Below, piece by piece: positions 48,544 to 48,902 of a stretch of 48,902 nucleotides of DNA. The stretch's first letter is position 1. Each line of letters begins with the position of its first letter. Made by a program: the position numbers and the translations under genes. A model generated the notes under the pieces. That model was not told the DNA's origin and did not search any database. It saw only the letters and a program-made list of their open reading frames with translations. Origin of the DNA: a virus; the IMG/VR virus record IMGVR_UViG_3300042691_014522, positions 1-48,902 of that record. One strand, given 5' to 3'.

Positions 48544-48902
48544 ATTCTTCTACTTGTATAAATTGTTTAAGAAAGGTAACCCCTTCTAGGTTACGATATG
48601 CATTCAAATATACAACTCTTTTTATTCCTGATTGCAGAATAAGTTTAGAGCAGTCTAAACATGGACTAAGCGTTAAGTACAAAGTGGAACCATCTACAGA
48701 GTTACCAGTCTTGGCAGCTTTCAATACTGCATTGACTTCTGCATGGATAACATGGGGCAGAGTGATATCGTCTTTCTCACAAGCATTATCCATTCCAGAA
48801 GGAGTGCCATTATAACCAAAAGAGATTATGTTCCCATCTTTAACTAAAACTGCGCCGACTTTTGATCGAACGCAGTGTGACAGAGTAGAGGTTTCTTTTG
48901 CT
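48521..48902 (-). CDS. dCMP deaminase, N-terminus outside the window
   Basis: At least 127 residues, running off the right edge. SHCVRSKVGAVLVKDGN and SFGYNGTPSGMDNACEK open the domain. HAEVNAVLKAA provides zinc His and catalytic Glu, LSPCLDCSKLI the two zinc Cys. It converts dCMP to dUMP, feeding ThyA. Zinc-dependent, allosteric in relatives. Truncated only by the window edge. Confidence 0.85.
   Translation of the reverse strand, partial: AKETSTLSHCVRSKVGAVLVKDGNIISFGYNGTPSGMDNACEKDDITLPHVIHAEVNAVLKAAKTGNSVDGSTLYLTLSPCLDCSKLILQSGIKRVVYLNAYRNLEGVTFLKQFIQVEEYDIQNSN

Noticed and set aside
1-48902. CRISPR array, rRNA or insertion sequence
   Set aside because: No regularly spaced direct repeats, no rRNA segments and no transposase-like frames with terminal inverted repeats were seen.

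Overview
The window looks like part of the genome of a large, AT-rich, tailed double-stranded DNA phage that infects a Bacteroidetes host (Flavobacteriia-like). The phage assignment rests on a lysis module (GH19 endolysin, holin-like protein, spanin-like proteins), a tail-fibre-like protein, pyrimidine-nucleotide enzymes (ThyA, a ThyA-like hydroxymethylase, dCMP deaminase), four HNH genes, a phage tRNA/tmRNA set, and many tiny tightly packed genes with overlapping stops and starts. The host assignment rests on Bacteroidetes-style secreted proteins: signal peptides ending in FSQ, Cys-lipidated proteins, a TonB-dependent receptor with a beta-helix lipoprotein, and a metzincin lipoprotein. Nearly everything is on the minus strand. 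Only two genes (44157-45045) run rightward.

Layout, left to right. 1-6.7 kb: small unknown genes, a BhlA/UviB holin-like protein, two adjacent HExxH proteins and a SWIM zinc finger, bounded by two copies of a duplicated promoter/terminator block. 6.7-27.2 kb: a cluster of about 20 kb of glycan genes (glycosyltransferases, sugar-nucleotide epimerases/dehydratase, an RfbH-like 3-dehydrase, FkbM and TylF-like methyltransferases) with an embedded ThDP enzyme / AroB-like cyclase / SDR / HpcH aldolase block. 27.2-30.1 kb: RHH regulator, RecB/Cas4-like nuclease, HNH endonuclease, a compact structured element, and small zinc-ribbon and membrane proteins. 30.3-32.4 kb: an RNA locus with tRNA-Arg, a tRNA-Leu(UAA) split by an HNH-encoding group I intron, two tRNA-like elements with enlarged anticodon domains, and a stretch of helices that may be a large ornate RNA. 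32.4-37.2 kb: esterase, secreted and lipidated proteins, an HNH gene and a tmRNA. 37.2-40.7 kb: the TonB receptor/lipoprotein pair. 40.8-44.1 kb: lysis cassette, thioredoxin and a secreted nuclease. 44.1-48.9 kb: tail-fibre-like gene, ThyA, small membrane/coiled-coil proteins, a dCMP-hydroxymethylase-like enzyme and a truncated dCMP deaminase.

Taken together (inference), the phage carries its own translation-support RNAs, nucleotide metabolism that may make a modified cytosine, a large surface-glycan or virion-glycan pathway, and several secreted or outer-membrane proteins that would change the infected cell surface. The most unusual items are the intron-split tRNA-Leu, the structured RNA locus around it, the tmRNA, the phage-borne TonB receptor/lipoprotein pair, and the glycan cluster with its unassigned ThDP/cyclase/aldolase module.
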